Assembly (NCBI GenBank): GCA_025210525.1
Contig: JAOARP010000047.1
Coordinates: 434,001-498,000, forward strand
Direction: 5' to 3'
Origin: Marinisporobacter sp.
Lineage (GTDB): Bacteria > Bacillota > Clostridia > Peptostreptococcales > Thermotaleaceae
DNA: 64,000 nt
The translations under genes and the position numbers were made by a program. The notes under the pieces are model-generated. The model made no database searches. It saw only the letters and a program-made list of their open reading frames with translations, and was not told the origin of the DNA. Shown here piece after piece: positions 33,337-42,439 of the stretch (the stretch's first letter is position 1; each line of letters begins with the position of its first letter).

Positions 33337-34698
33337 CTAAACTTCATTTTTAATTTTATAGTAAACTCTATTATTTTCATATTTCTTTACATAATAATTT
33401 TTGTTCGTAACTATTGTATTCAAGCTATAAATTAGCCTATCAATCTCTTCGAAAGTATTATACATCCCTATACTTGCCCTTACCATTCCTGGTAGTAAAG
33501 CTTTTTGATTATCAAAATAATACGCCATATCTTTTTCACTATATCCTAATAATCTTTCACAATATGGATGGGCACAAAAGAAACCATTTCGAACAGCTAT
33601 ACCAAACTCAAAAGAAAGAATTTTAGATACAATCTGATGATGCATCCCCTTAATATTAAAAGGTATAATACTGAGCGTATCATCTTTTCCATAATCATTA
33701 TATATTTTGATCCCTGGGATTCCCTTTATTTTTCTATAAGCATATTGATGTAATAGCTTTTCGTATTCATCTATATTACGAAATCCAAGAAAATTAAAGG
33801 TTTTTATTGCCTCTATTAGAGCAACAATCCCCATAAGATTAGGAGTACCCGCTTCGTCTTTTGCCGGAGGCTCATCCCAAGCTACTTTTGAATGTGTAAC
33901 CAATCTTATAGCACTCCCACCTTGAGCATATGGAAGTCCATATTCAAAATCATCCTTCGGTCCAATCAATACACCCGAACCAAATGGCGCATACATTTTA
34001 TGAGCAGAAAATACTAAATAGTCAATATGCTCATCTGAACCAAAAGGTTTCATATCTATACGATCATGTGGTACTAACTGAGCTGCATCAATAAGTACCT
34101 TTGTTTTGTATTTATGAGCAAGCTTTGCTATTTCATGTATAGGATTTATATACCCTGTAACATTAGCCGCTGCTGTAACCGTAACCAACTTTACTTTTCC
34201 ATTATATTTACGAAGCTTTGCTTCTAAGTCATTAAGTACTAACCTACCAGACTTGTCAATATCTATATAATCTACGATAAATTTATTTCTCCATGGAAGA
34301 TCATTGGCTGCATGCTCCATCCACGAGGAAATCACTACATTTTTATCTTCTTTTTTCTGACTTAAAACATAGGAGAGTATGTTTATAGAATCTGTTGTAT
34401 TTTTCGTATAAATGACAATATCTTTTTTCTTATCTGCCTTTACAAATTTCTTTATAATCTCTCTTCCATTTTCATATATATCTGTGGATAACATAGACTT
34501 ATATCCTTTTCCTCTATGAATAGAAGAATACCATGGTGCAAATTTATTTATTTCTCGCATAACCGACAAAAACGGTGGCGTAGTAGCAGCATTATCAAGA
34601 TTTATAGCTGTTGTGTAAGCACCATTTGATAGTGGAATTTGCACATCTACTCCAACTACTAATTTTCTAAATGGATTATTACTAATTTGATGATACAT
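33337..34698 (-). CDS. Class V aminotransferase / cysteine desulfurase-like enzyme
   Basis: This 453-residue PLP enzyme has NLDNAATTPP, MEHAAND, LIDAAQLVPH (cofactor Asp) and the PLP lysine in FSAHKMYAPFGSG. GFFCAHPYCERLLG could hold a sulfur-accepting Cys, but the classic SufS/NifS loop is not plainly present. The start at 34698 has GGGGAGGAA upstream. The gene ends upstream of the Fur-box promoter of the uptake operon, so it is separately transcribed. No SufU/IscU neighbour exists. The role may be a sulfur or amino-acid PLP reaction linked to nearby thiazoline-type chemistry, which is speculative. Confidence 0.78.
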   Translation of the reverse strand: MYHQISNNPFRKLVVGVDVQIPLSNGAYTTAINLDNAATTPPFLSVMREINKFAPWYSSIHRGKGYKSMLSTDIYENGREIIKKFVKADKKKDIVIYTKNTTDSINILSYVLSQKKEDKNVVISSWMEHAANDLPWRNKFIVDYIDIDKSGRLVLNDLEAKLRKYNGKVKLVTVTAAANVTGYINPIHEIAKLAHKYKTKVLIDAAQLVPHDRIDMKPFGSDEHIDYLVFSAHKMYAPFGSGVLIGPKDDFEYGLPYAQGGSAIRLVTHSKVAWDEPPAKDEAGTPNLMGIVALIEAIKTFNFLGFRNIDEYEKLLHQYAYRKIKGIPGIKIYNDYGKDDTLSIIPFNIKGMHHQIVSKILSFEFGIAVRNGFFCAHPYCERLLGYSEKDMAYYFDNQKALLPGMVRASIGMYNTFEEIDRLIYSLNTIVTNKNYYVKKYENNRVYYKIKNEV

Positions 34699-34844
34699 AC
34701 AATTCCTCCCCATAAATTGTAATTCAAAATCAATATCTATTCACCTTTTAAAATATAACCGTCATTTATTATCTACATCAATATATTCATCTTAGCAATA
34801 TTATATAACTTTCAACTATTCTAGTTCCTATTTGACTACTATAC

Positions 34845-34874
34845 AAAAAAGAGAACCACTCATACGCAGTTCCC
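34845..34874 (-). terminator. Terminator of the antiporter operon (repeat-family hairpin)
   Basis: On the minus strand GGGAACTGCG-TATG-AGTGGTTCTC then TTTTTT. It differs from the copy at 28692 in one base of the apical pair. Confidence 0.8.
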
Positions 34875-34943
34875 TTCCTATTGATCCTATAACCTTTTGA
34901 TCATAACAATTATTATTGAAAATCCATTCCTTATTCTTTTACC

Positions 34944-36191
34944 CTATAAGGTTGATGCCATCCCTAATTCCTTTTCCCCATCTAATTCTCCAGCCAATTT
35001 AAATCCTTGTTTAGCCAATATTACAGCTATTATTTCATTAATCACCGCTACTGCTGCAATGGTTCCTTGAATAATTTCTGCATATTCAGGTGATGATTGC
35101 ATAAGAGTGCTTACAGCAATACCTGTAAAGATTAAAGAAACTCCTGAATGCGGCAATAATGTTAATCCCAAATATTTTTTCACTGTTACAGGTGCTTTAG
35201 AAATGACAGCGCCTGTATAAGCACCCCCTAATTTTCCAATCATACGAGCTACTATATAAACTACCGTAAATGCCCCAGCACCTAAAATTAAATGAAAATC
35301 TAAAGGAGCACCTAAATTAATAATCAGCATAATCATTGTTAAAATGATGACTATATTTATATCTTCCATTATTTTCTCTAATCTTTCCTTTGATATTATA
35401 TTTGCAAAAGTGGCTGCAAAGGTAACCCCCACAAGCATTAAATTCATCATAAGCTTTGGTAAAAGGTATTCGTTGATATACATTCCAATTCCCGTTGTCA
35501 TCATAATACATGTACATACTAATAAAACCGTACTCCTTTTACTCCCTTCTTTTTTCAGCACAAGTGCTGTAAAAATCCCCGTTATAATCCCTACTATAAT
35601 AGATAAAGCAATCATCAATAATACATAGTAAAGTGGAAATCCTCCACCTGCTAAAATATTCGAAACAATTCCTATTACCATAAAGAAAACAATCAGTGCA
35701 ATCACATCATCTAAAATAGCTAAAGGCATTAGTGTCCTAGTCACTGGTCCTTTTGCTTTATATTCATTAATAATGGATAAAGAAGGTGCAGGTGCTGTTG
35801 CTAATGCAATTGCACCAAAAATAAATGCTAAATAAATTGGAATATCCATAAAAGCAAATATACCTCCAAAGGCTATGGTAACCATCAAAAAAGCACCAAA
35901 AGCTTCTGTAAAGCATATTGTTAATATTTGCTTTCCTGATTTTTTTAGATCCTTCCAAATCAATTCTGTTCCGATAAAAAGTCCTACCGTTACTTCACAG
36001 ATACTAATCATATTATGAAACCATGTACTATGCATCATATGCTCACTTAACCAGCCTAATCCATAGGGACCAATCATCATTCCTGTTAATAACCATCCTA
36101 AAATAGCTGGCATTTTCATTTTTGCAACCAACTTACCTATGGCTATTGCAATGATGATAAAGCCCATTAATAATATTATTTCTTTAATCAT
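34944..36191 (-). CDS. CPA2-family cation:proton antiporter (Kef/NapA type)
   Basis: This 415-residue polytopic protein has about twelve membrane segments and no C-terminal TrkA domain. Family marks are MKMPAILGWLLTGMMIGP at the N-terminus, AIALATAPAPSLSI and PLAILDDVIALIVFF, the last carrying the conserved Asp pair. It is 21 bp behind a TetR gene and probably controlled by it. Na+ or K+/H+ exchange is the family function. Confidence 0.85.
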   Translation of the reverse strand: MIKEIILLMGFIIIAIAIGKLVAKMKMPAILGWLLTGMMIGPYGLGWLSEHMMHSTWFHNMISICEVTVGLFIGTELIWKDLKKSGKQILTICFTEAFGAFLMVTIAFGGIFAFMDIPIYLAFIFGAIALATAPAPSLSIINEYKAKGPVTRTLMPLAILDDVIALIVFFMVIGIVSNILAGGGFPLYYVLLMIALSIIVGIITGIFTALVLKKEGSKRSTVLLVCTCIMMTTGIGMYINEYLLPKLMMNLMLVGVTFAATFANIISKERLEKIMEDINIVIILTMIMLIINLGAPLDFHLILGAGAFTVVYIVARMIGKLGGAYTGAVISKAPVTVKKYLGLTLLPHSGVSLIFTGIAVSTLMQSSPEYAEIIQGTIAAVAVINEIIAVILAKQGFKLAGELDGEKELGMASTL

Positions 36192-36212
36192 ATTTTATTT
36201 CCTCCAAAGACC

Positions 36213-36839
36213 TTATTTTACAATCCCATATAAAAGCATATGAATCATCTTTACATATTCTTTTGTATATCGTTCTACTACCCAGCAAGTCCCATCCATA
36301 TATTGAACGTTGTTATGTTGAATTTTCATATGCAAATAATTTCCTAGCCCTATAATCGTTTCTATTACATCTTCTATAATTACATCTTGTTTCAAATTCA
36401 GATGACTTATAATTTCACACCAAAATTTTTTATTGGTTTCATCTATTGGTTTTCTTAATACACTAATTTCATAGATCAAATGCTTTGGTGGATTACATGT
36501 AGCTGTATAAAAAATCTGCTCATAATAAGGATATTGATGGAAAAATTCAAATCTTTTTTGGATATAGTCCCTGAAATTTTCTTCCATATTTACATGCTTT
36601 AGCTCAAAATTTTCTTTTAGATAATTACTCAAATCAACAAAGAGATTCTCTACACAAAGTAAAAAAATCTCATCTTTGTTCTTATAATAGTGGAATAATA
36701 ACCCCTTAGAAATACTATGACTCTTACAAATATTATTGATTGATGCTGACGAATAATCTTTTTCTCCAAATTCCTGTAAACTTGCTGCTAAAATTCTTTC
36801 TTTACTAATTTTATTTTGTTCTTCTCTATTCAAATTCAT
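36213..36839 (-). CDS. TetR-family regulator
   Basis: This 208-residue regulator has an N-terminal helix-turn-helix SINNICKSHSISKGLLFHYYKNKDEIF (about 33-59) and a helical ligand domain. It precedes the antiporter gene in the same operon. A 28-base palindrome upstream is the probable operator. The ligand is unknown. Confidence 0.88.
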   Translation of the reverse strand: MNLNREEQNKISKERILAASLQEFGEKDYSSASINNICKSHSISKGLLFHYYKNKDEIFLLCVENLFVDLSNYLKENFELKHVNMEENFRDYIQKRFEFFHQYPYYEQIFYTATCNPPKHLIYEISVLRKPIDETNKKFWCEIISHLNLKQDVIIEDVIETIIGLGNYLHMKIQHNNVQYMDGTCWVVERYTKEYVKMIHMLLYGIVK

Positions 36840-36857
36840 AACCTTCCTTCTATTCTT

Positions 36858-36885
36858 ATAAAACAGACCATGTAGTTTGTTTTAT
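36858..36885. promoter_or_regulatory. Probable TetR operator
   Basis: ATAAAACA (36858-36865) and TGTTTTAT (36878-36885) are perfect arms; the next bases AGAC/GTTT extend the match with one mismatch. It lies about 20 bases upstream of the tetR start codon. Confidence 0.7.
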
Positions 36886-37058
36886 AGTATAACAAATCAA
36901 TTGGTCAAATTCAATCCCTAAAAAAAGAATCCTCCCCTTTTAATTACAAGTTTTCTTAAAATCTTTTATATTTCCATCATTCTTCCAACTATAGTTAATG
37001 TATTTGTAAGTGATTTATGGTAAAATAGAATAGTATATTTTCTAAAGGAGTGATACTA

Positions 37059-37469
37059 ATGAATATTACAACTGTATATACGGTTGGAGCAATTCTTACT
37101 TTAACCGTTGGAGCAGGTACTGCATTGTACTATTATAAAAAAAGAAATTTAGATAATTTTTTCATCCAGGCACGTGAAATGGCAAAGCAAGTCCCAAAGA
37201 AAAAGAAAAAAAGTTTTCTGCTACTCGTTTTTAAAGAATCTCTTTTATCATCTAAAAACAAAAAAGCTAAAAATTCTCTTACTCATAAACTTAGCAATCC
37301 TAAATATCTAAATATTCAATTACTACAAATGTCAAATATTCTTAAAGACCCTTCAAAAGTAAAGGATAAAACAACAAAAAGAGCTTTAACTTTACTTAAG
37401 AATTATCAGACATGGGAAACAGCTAAGTTAGCTAAAGATAAACAAGCCATTGAAGATCAAGCATCGTAA
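37059..37469 (+). CDS. Small basic membrane-anchored protein
   Basis: This 136-residue protein has one N-terminal transmembrane helix (about 5-25), followed by a strongly basic cytoplasmic part, with KKKKK near residue 50 and many Lys to the end. AAAGGAG lies eight bases before the ATG at 37059. It has a strong terminator and no partner genes. I do not recognise the family. Confidence 0.65.
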   Translation: MNITTVYTVGAILTLTVGAGTALYYYKKRNLDNFFIQAREMAKQVPKKKKKSFLLLVFKESLLSSKNKKAKNSLTHKLSNPKYLNIQLLQMSNILKDPSKVKDKTTKRALTLLKNYQTWETAKLAKDKQAIEDQAS

Positions 37470-37510
37470 TAAATCATAAAAACATTTAATAAAAATGCTC
37501 AAAAAATAAA

Positions 37511-37555
37511 AAGCCTTATTTGTCCTAATTTAAATTAAGTCAAATAAGGTTTTTT
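37511..37555. terminator. Bidirectional terminator
   Basis: CCTTATTTG (37514-37522) pairs with CAAATAAGG (37541-37549), flanked by A and T runs, between convergent genes. Confidence 0.75.
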
Positions 37556-37567
37556 CTATTTAAAATT

Positions 37568-38431
37568 CTACTTGAAAAGTTCATTGTATTTTTCGAAAAA
37601 TTCATAATAAGCTTTAACATTTTCTAATTCATACCATTTCCTAACTCTAGCAGGTATGCTATCTAAATCATAGATCTGCGCATCATCTATAGATAAGATA
37701 AATGGCGAATGAGTAGCAATAATAAATTGACAATTACAATAATATGCACAATCCCTAATTAATTTCATAAGCTGCAATTGAAATTGAGGAGATAAGCTGT
37801 TTTCTGGCTCATCTAAAAGATATAAGCTATCTGATTCAAAATTACTATCAAAATACGAAAGAGCTGTTTCACCATTTGAAAATTGCTCTATATTAGGGTT
37901 TGTTCTATCTCTTATAAAGCGACTCACTGTTTGTTTTCTAGCTGCATTTTTTATTTTTAATTGGTCATAATCACTCATAGATTTGAATTGAAATCCATCA
38001 TTCTTTGCCTCATAATAACGTTGCTTCTCAAGGTTTTTCTCTTTATTTATACGTAAATTTTCATTCCTTACTGCAAGAATATGATTGAAAACATCCTCGC
38101 TTGTAATTGTTTTGCTCTTAAGTGGTATTTCTAAAGGGAATCCTTCTTCATCACAACCCATTATATAATCACATTTCGTTTCTACATATTGGTTAAAAAG
38201 CTGACTTGAGTTAAAAGGTGTTGTTCGTGGCAAATTTAATTTTTCTGAAATTAAATTCAACAGGGTAGATTTCCCCGAACCATTGCTTCCATAAAAAATA
38301 GTAATAGGTTCAAAGCTAAACTCTTCAATTTTTTTGAAAGGAAATATACCATAAGGATAAGCACGGGGCGTCAAATTATTATATTCTTCCTGTTCCCAAG
38401 AAGGTAATTGAAAATTTTTTAAATAGATCAT
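37568..38431 (-). CDS. Standalone AAA/ABC-like ATPase
   Basis: This 287-residue ATPase has Walker A GSNGSGKSTLLNL (about 49-61), a signature-like FSNGE, Walker B LYLLDEPENSLSP and a switch His in IIATHSPF. The insertion between is helical and charged. It resembles the AAA_21 group of Rad50/ABC-type single-chain ATPases. No nuclease, TOPRIM or toxin gene is next to it, so a defence role is not supported; function unknown. Confidence 0.72.
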   Translation of the reverse strand: MIYLKNFQLPSWEQEEYNNLTPRAYPYGIFPFKKIEEFSFEPITIFYGSNGSGKSTLLNLISEKLNLPRTTPFNSSQLFNQYVETKCDYIMGCDEEGFPLEIPLKSKTITSEDVFNHILAVRNENLRINKEKNLEKQRYYEAKNDGFQFKSMSDYDQLKIKNAARKQTVSRFIRDRTNPNIEQFSNGETALSYFDSNFESDSLYLLDEPENSLSPQFQLQLMKLIRDCAYYCNCQFIIATHSPFILSIDDAQIYDLDSIPARVRKWYELENVKAYYEFFEKYNELFK

Positions 38432-38572
38432 AAAATTATCTCCTTACTATTGTTTCAACTATCTGAATAGTATTTATTAATCGTTAATAACTTGTTTAAA
38501 ACAAGTTTATCATAGATTACATATAAAATTAAACATCTTCATTCTAAATTAAATTTTCGTCAAAAAAAATAA

Positions 38573-38598
38573 AATACAGGACCCTAAGCTCCTGTATT
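38573..38598 (-). terminator. Terminator of the diguanylate cyclase gene
   Basis: AATACAGGA/TCCTGTATT 9-bp stem, followed on the minus strand by TTTATTTTTTTT. Confidence 0.8.
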
Positions 38599-38674
38599 AA
38601 ATATATAATTATGGGTATTTTGATGCAATCATTATAAATAATCAGAAGCTAAAAACAATTTTAAAATAAATCTC

Positions 38675-40126
38675 TTAGTATCTAATTTGATTTCGCCCAT
38701 TTTCCTTTGCTTCATAAAGTTTTTTATCAGCTTCGACAATCGTACTTGATATGTGACCTATTTCATATCTAGCCATTCCCACAGAAAAAGTGAATCTTAT
38801 ACCATGTTCATTAGCAGCTATTCTTTCTCTAAAAGCATCCAGTTTTGTAAATGCCTTATCTAAATCATCATCTTGAATAAATATGGCAAACTCCTCTCCT
38901 CCATATCTACATACCATATGCTCTCGAAAACAAGCTTTAAGTTCATTTCCAAAATAACGCAGTACCTTATCACCTTCAACATGACCAAATCTATCATTAA
39001 TCATTTTAAACTTATCAATATCAATTATAGCAAAAACTCCTCCTGTCACACTTTTTTCGAATTTATCCATAAAATACCGTCTGTTATAAATTCCAGTCAA
39101 TGTATCTGTAGTCGCTAAGATTTCAAGCTGTTTTTTAGCCTGTTCCGATTCGGTTATATCAGTTACAACATAAATTCTTCCTCTGTTATTTTTCATTTCA
39201 ATAATCTTAAATCTGTATATTTTATCATCTATCTCATAGTTCTCCTGATTTAACTCAAAATCATAGGCAATCAGTTCTTTAATCAAATAGATAGATTCTC
39301 CGGCTCTTATATTTTCAAGGGAGGGAAAAAACTGTTTTGATGATTGATTAAAGCTTATCATCATGCCCTTCCTATCCGTAACCAAAATAGCTTCATCCAC
39401 AGCATTAAAAATCATTTCATGAGTAATAGGTGTCAAAAAAAGTATATCTTGCCTAAAAATCCCCACACCAATTAAAAAACTCATAAATATATATGAAAAT
39501 GGTAGTAAATCAATATATGCTGGTCCTAACCCTAAAATATAGACAATAAAAACCACCATCGGTATTGTAACTCCCACAAGCATAAAGAGAACCCTTTTTC
39601 GATAGTCCCCTTTTGATCTTTTCCATTTCATAGTAAAAAACACAATGCTATACAGATTTGAAAAACATAATGTAGCCACCTGTATATAATACCAAATTTC
39701 CTTTTCCAATTTTAAGGCATTAAATCCCAACGAAGAATCAATACTAACTGAAGCATAATAAAGCCAATGATAAGAATTTGTATTCACTAAAAACAAAGTA
39801 ACAATATTAACCGTAATCAATAACCTCAGTACATACTTGTTAGCTAGTTTCCTTTCATCTGTATACTCACTTGCAAACAACATAATAAGAAAAGGATAAA
39901 ACGCAACTCCAATATATTCAATTTTTATCCAAAAATACATCCTTTCTACGGTATTACTTAACAGCTCAAATACATAACCCAAAGAATGCAAGATCATACC
40001 TATTAAAAGAATAGAAAACGCAAAAGCCCCCGGTACTTTTTTTCTTCTAATACCATAAAGAACTAAATTGCTAAGCAATATTGAAGATATAATTAGCACA
40101 ATGCTTAATAAAACTTTATTCATCAA
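38675..40126 (-). CDS. Membrane-bound PAS-GGDEF diguanylate cyclase
   Basis: This 483-residue protein has an N-terminal membrane domain of about seven helices (1-225, histidine-kinase-type 7TM), a PAS-like domain (about 235-320) and a GGDEF domain (about 325-483). The active site is GGEEF in RYGGEEFAIF, so it should make cyclic di-GMP. The inhibitory RxxD position five residues before is FREH, so product feedback is probably absent. It stands alone. Input ligand is unknown. Confidence 0.88.
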   Translation of the reverse strand: MMNKVLLSIVLIISSILLSNLVLYGIRRKKVPGAFAFSILLIGMILHSLGYVFELLSNTVERMYFWIKIEYIGVAFYPFLIMLFASEYTDERKLANKYVLRLLITVNIVTLFLVNTNSYHWLYYASVSIDSSLGFNALKLEKEIWYYIQVATLCFSNLYSIVFFTMKWKRSKGDYRKRVLFMLVGVTIPMVVFIVYILGLGPAYIDLLPFSYIFMSFLIGVGIFRQDILFLTPITHEMIFNAVDEAILVTDRKGMMISFNQSSKQFFPSLENIRAGESIYLIKELIAYDFELNQENYEIDDKIYRFKIIEMKNNRGRIYVVTDITESEQAKKQLEILATTDTLTGIYNRRYFMDKFEKSVTGGVFAIIDIDKFKMINDRFGHVEGDKVLRYFGNELKACFREHMVCRYGGEEFAIFIQDDDLDKAFTKLDAFRERIAANEHGIRFTFSVGMARYEIGHISSTIVEADKKLYEAKENGRNQIRY

Positions 40127-40221
40127 TCATACTCCTTTATAATTGTAAAAAACGTTTTAATATATTATATCAAAATTGCCTAATCATTTTCCTTTGAATT
40201 TAGTAAAAAGCAATAGTTATA

Positions 40222-40440
40222 ACATTTTATCACTTTTATCCAACAAATTTGATTCACCACTATAATATTTATACAATTTTTTAATCTTATTGACTATTTT
40301 TGTCAATATCTCACTATTATTAGATAGATCCATTTCTACTAATCATCTTAATGCTTCTTTTTCGTTCAAAAAGTAAAAGAAATCTCCTACACTTTTAGCA
40401 ATAAGATTATTCACCAAATCTTATTAATATTATTTAAGTC
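40222..40440 (-). pseudogene. Decayed copy of a repeated gene tail
   Basis: Minus-strand translation gives VGDFFYFLNEKEALR, a stop, LVEMDLSNNSEIL and LYKYYSGE. A second copy at 43853-44035 gives FLKEKGVLKKLMERDLSNKN, SEISTKTVKGILKNLYKYY and SGE-stop. The two are alignable over about 150 bases but both are broken. The parent family is unknown. Confidence 0.5.
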
Positions 40441-40802
40441 TCCTTGTCTCCCTATTTTCTTAATGCTAGCTATTGAGATACCTAATTTCCTCTTCCTCTT
40501 TCTATAAATATCCATAATAAAATTTCAACCAATAATAATATTGCACTTATAAATATCAATATATCATGTGGAGAAAACGGTTTAAAATATCAACTCCATC
40601 TTTCTGTTTCACTCACCCTTTCCAAAAATTATTGCATTTTAACACATATACCTTTTGCATTATTAAGAAAAACCTCCCTAATGAGCAGTTGCTTATTCAG
40701 CCTAATATATTTGATATTAATTTACTTGATTAAAGCTAATTTTCATTTTATCTTTTGGTATATATTTATGATCATACATAACTTTTGAATAGTTTCTTAT
40801 AA

Positions 40803-41125
40803 TTAATTGTTTATTAATCTGGTTTCCTGTTCTCTTATTAATGACTCTTCTATATATATCGTTATTTCTATAATATCCATCAGCTTCATTAGAATAATGT
40901 GATTTTCTTTTACTATATTTTCTTCTCTTAGGTTATGTTCATCTTCAAACACTGATTCTGCTGGCTTTAACACAAAATAGAAAGCCACTTTATCTTACCA
41001 TCTTTATCAAAAAGATTTTCTCAAAATTCCTTTCTGGAATAAGAATTTTATCTAACGGTATATCTGTTATTGAAGAAATTTTGCAAATTGCATCAGTTAT
41101 TACAATAGAAATAAATAACATAAAT
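40803..41125 (-). pseudogene. Possible frame-broken gene remnant
   Basis: Two short minus-strand stretches look coding: about 33 codons from 41125 (with DIPLDKILIPERNF) and a 61-codon open stretch from 40988 (FVLKPAESVFEDEHNL). They are in different frames separated by stops. No family was recognised, so this is tentative. Confidence 0.3.
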
Positions 41126-41290
41126 ATCAAAGGGATTGAGTACATATATGTTATATTGCGGTGTATTTTTTATACTAACCAGTAGTTTAATACATAATAG
41201 ATGTTCACATTGTGCCATAACCAAATACTATAATTTCTAATTTTTTACTCCACATTGCACTTTTTACACGAATCGCTGTCATACCTCTAA

Positions 41291-41359
41291 TAGACTTGCT
41301 ATCTTGCGACGTTCCTCATGGTTTTCGTGGAATGTCTGAAAATAGTACGTTAGGCAAAG
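41291..41359. repeat. attC-like hairpin repeat, copy A
   Basis: About 69 bases that can fold into a long imperfect hairpin (GACGTTCC/GGAATGTC near the tip; CTATC/AATAG lower down). The right end is GTTAGGC, exactly the integron R-prime consensus GTTRRRY; the left end has decayed. It starts 13 bases past the stop of the gene at 41372. About three quarters identical to copy B. Confidence 0.6.
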
Positions 41360-41371
41360 TCCATCCCATAC

Positions 41372-42295
41372 TTAACATTTTTCCTTCTGGAATTTCGGAA
41401 GAAAATTCTTTACATCCCATTTAAGTTGTATAAAAATTGGTATTATAGCAATTAATGCCATAAACAAACTTATTTTAAGAGTTTTATTAAATTCATTTAC
41501 TAGTTCTTCAACTTCAAAAAAATGTTGAAAACTTTCAACAGAAATTGGTATTCCATTTTTTACAAATACTATTCCAATTAAAATAAACTGATCTACTATA
41601 ACAGATACTACAATAGCAGTGGCAATAATCCACTTTGTTAAAGATCCGAATTTTCCTTTAAAAAGTTCATATGATTTAAGAGCTCCAAAACCTATTATGT
41701 ATGCAAACAGAACAGCGATTTTATTAAAGAATATTTGTAATATAATACACGGTATTGACGAAATAATTCCTCCAAATATAGCACCTATAAATCCTACAAA
41801 ATAGTTCTTACTTTCATTATCTAACTGCTCTGCTGCTTTTTCAATTTCGCAAATTTCTTTATCAATACACTTCTGGTGCACATCCATATACAAAAAATCA
41901 ATATATGCTCTCTCATCGGCTTCTTCTTCGCCACATATTGAACATATTTTATTTTTTGCAATACCATTTTGTTTTAAAAATTGAACAATATTATTTAAAT
42001 ATCCCTCCATAACTTCAATCTTTTCACTACGAAAGATTTCTCTAAATTTAACAGTCAATATATCATTATCAAAAATAACTTGATGAAACTTAAGACTATT
42101 TTTATTTTTATTTAGAAAATCTATAATACATTGTTTTTGTTCATCTGCAATTCCTAGTAATGGAGTTAGAAACACCTTAAACCCTTGAATATCAGCCACT
42201 GTAAATAAGTATCCCTCAATTTCTCCATATGCAAAATTCTTATTAATATTCCAATCATTCTTTTCTGCAAACTGTTCTAATCTTTTATATAACAT
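41372..42295 (-). CDS. Hypothetical membrane protein with CxxC motif
   Basis: This 307-residue protein has a soluble N-terminal half (about 1-165), including a Cys-rich CSICGEEEADER segment with a downstream His-Gln-Lys-Cys, which may bind zinc. The C-terminal half has about four hydrophobic segments (170-190, 193-210, 217-242, 275-292). A strong AGGAGGTT lies upstream of the ATG. Both sides carry attC-like hairpin repeats, and copy A is 13 bases past its stop, as in an integron cassette. No known family. Confidence 0.65.
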   Translation of the reverse strand: MLYKRLEQFAEKNDWNINKNFAYGEIEGYLFTVADIQGFKVFLTPLLGIADEQKQCIIDFLNKNKNSLKFHQVIFDNDILTVKFREIFRSEKIEVMEGYLNNIVQFLKQNGIAKNKICSICGEEEADERAYIDFLYMDVHQKCIDKEICEIEKAAEQLDNESKNYFVGFIGAIFGGIISSIPCIILQIFFNKIAVLFAYIIGFGALKSYELFKGKFGSLTKWIIATAIVVSVIVDQFILIGIVFVKNGIPISVESFQHFFEVEELVNEFNKTLKISLFMALIAIIPIFIQLKWDVKNFLPKFQKEKC

Positions 42296-42341
42296 AAATA
42301 ACCTCCTATTTAAATATTACTCATTATTCCCTAGAATTAGA

Positions 42342-42420
42342 TTTTGCCTAACGACCTTGCTATATTGCGATGTTCCACATAATTTTTATGAAATATCTAA
42401 AAATAATATATTAAGCAAAG
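42342..42420. repeat. attC-like hairpin repeat, copy B
   Basis: About 79 bases between TTTGCCTAACG on the left and TTAAGCAAA on the right. The left box GCCTAAC is an exact RYYYAAC. It starts 20 bases past the stop of the gene at 42440. The differences from copy A are nearly all transitions and one indel. Confidence 0.6.
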
Positions 42421-42439
42421 AATTTTCAAATTGAAGTCC

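Larger units (their letters stand above)
40127..41290. other. Gene-poor, decayed AT-rich region
   Basis: About 1.2 kb with no intact gene. It holds remnants of a repeated gene tail near 40222-40440 and of another frame-broken gene near 40803-41125. The rest is AT-rich sequence with no recognised signal. Confidence 0.6.

Noticed and set aside
37568..38431. AAA ATPase as part of a phage-defence system
   Set aside because: No partner nuclease, TOPRIM, HNH or toxin gene is adjacent; the neighbours are a small basic membrane protein and a diguanylate cyclase.
40680..40720. Fourth copy of the repeated terminator hairpin
   Set aside because: The GAGCAGTTGCTTATT segment shares a few bases but lacks the full stem and the U-tract.
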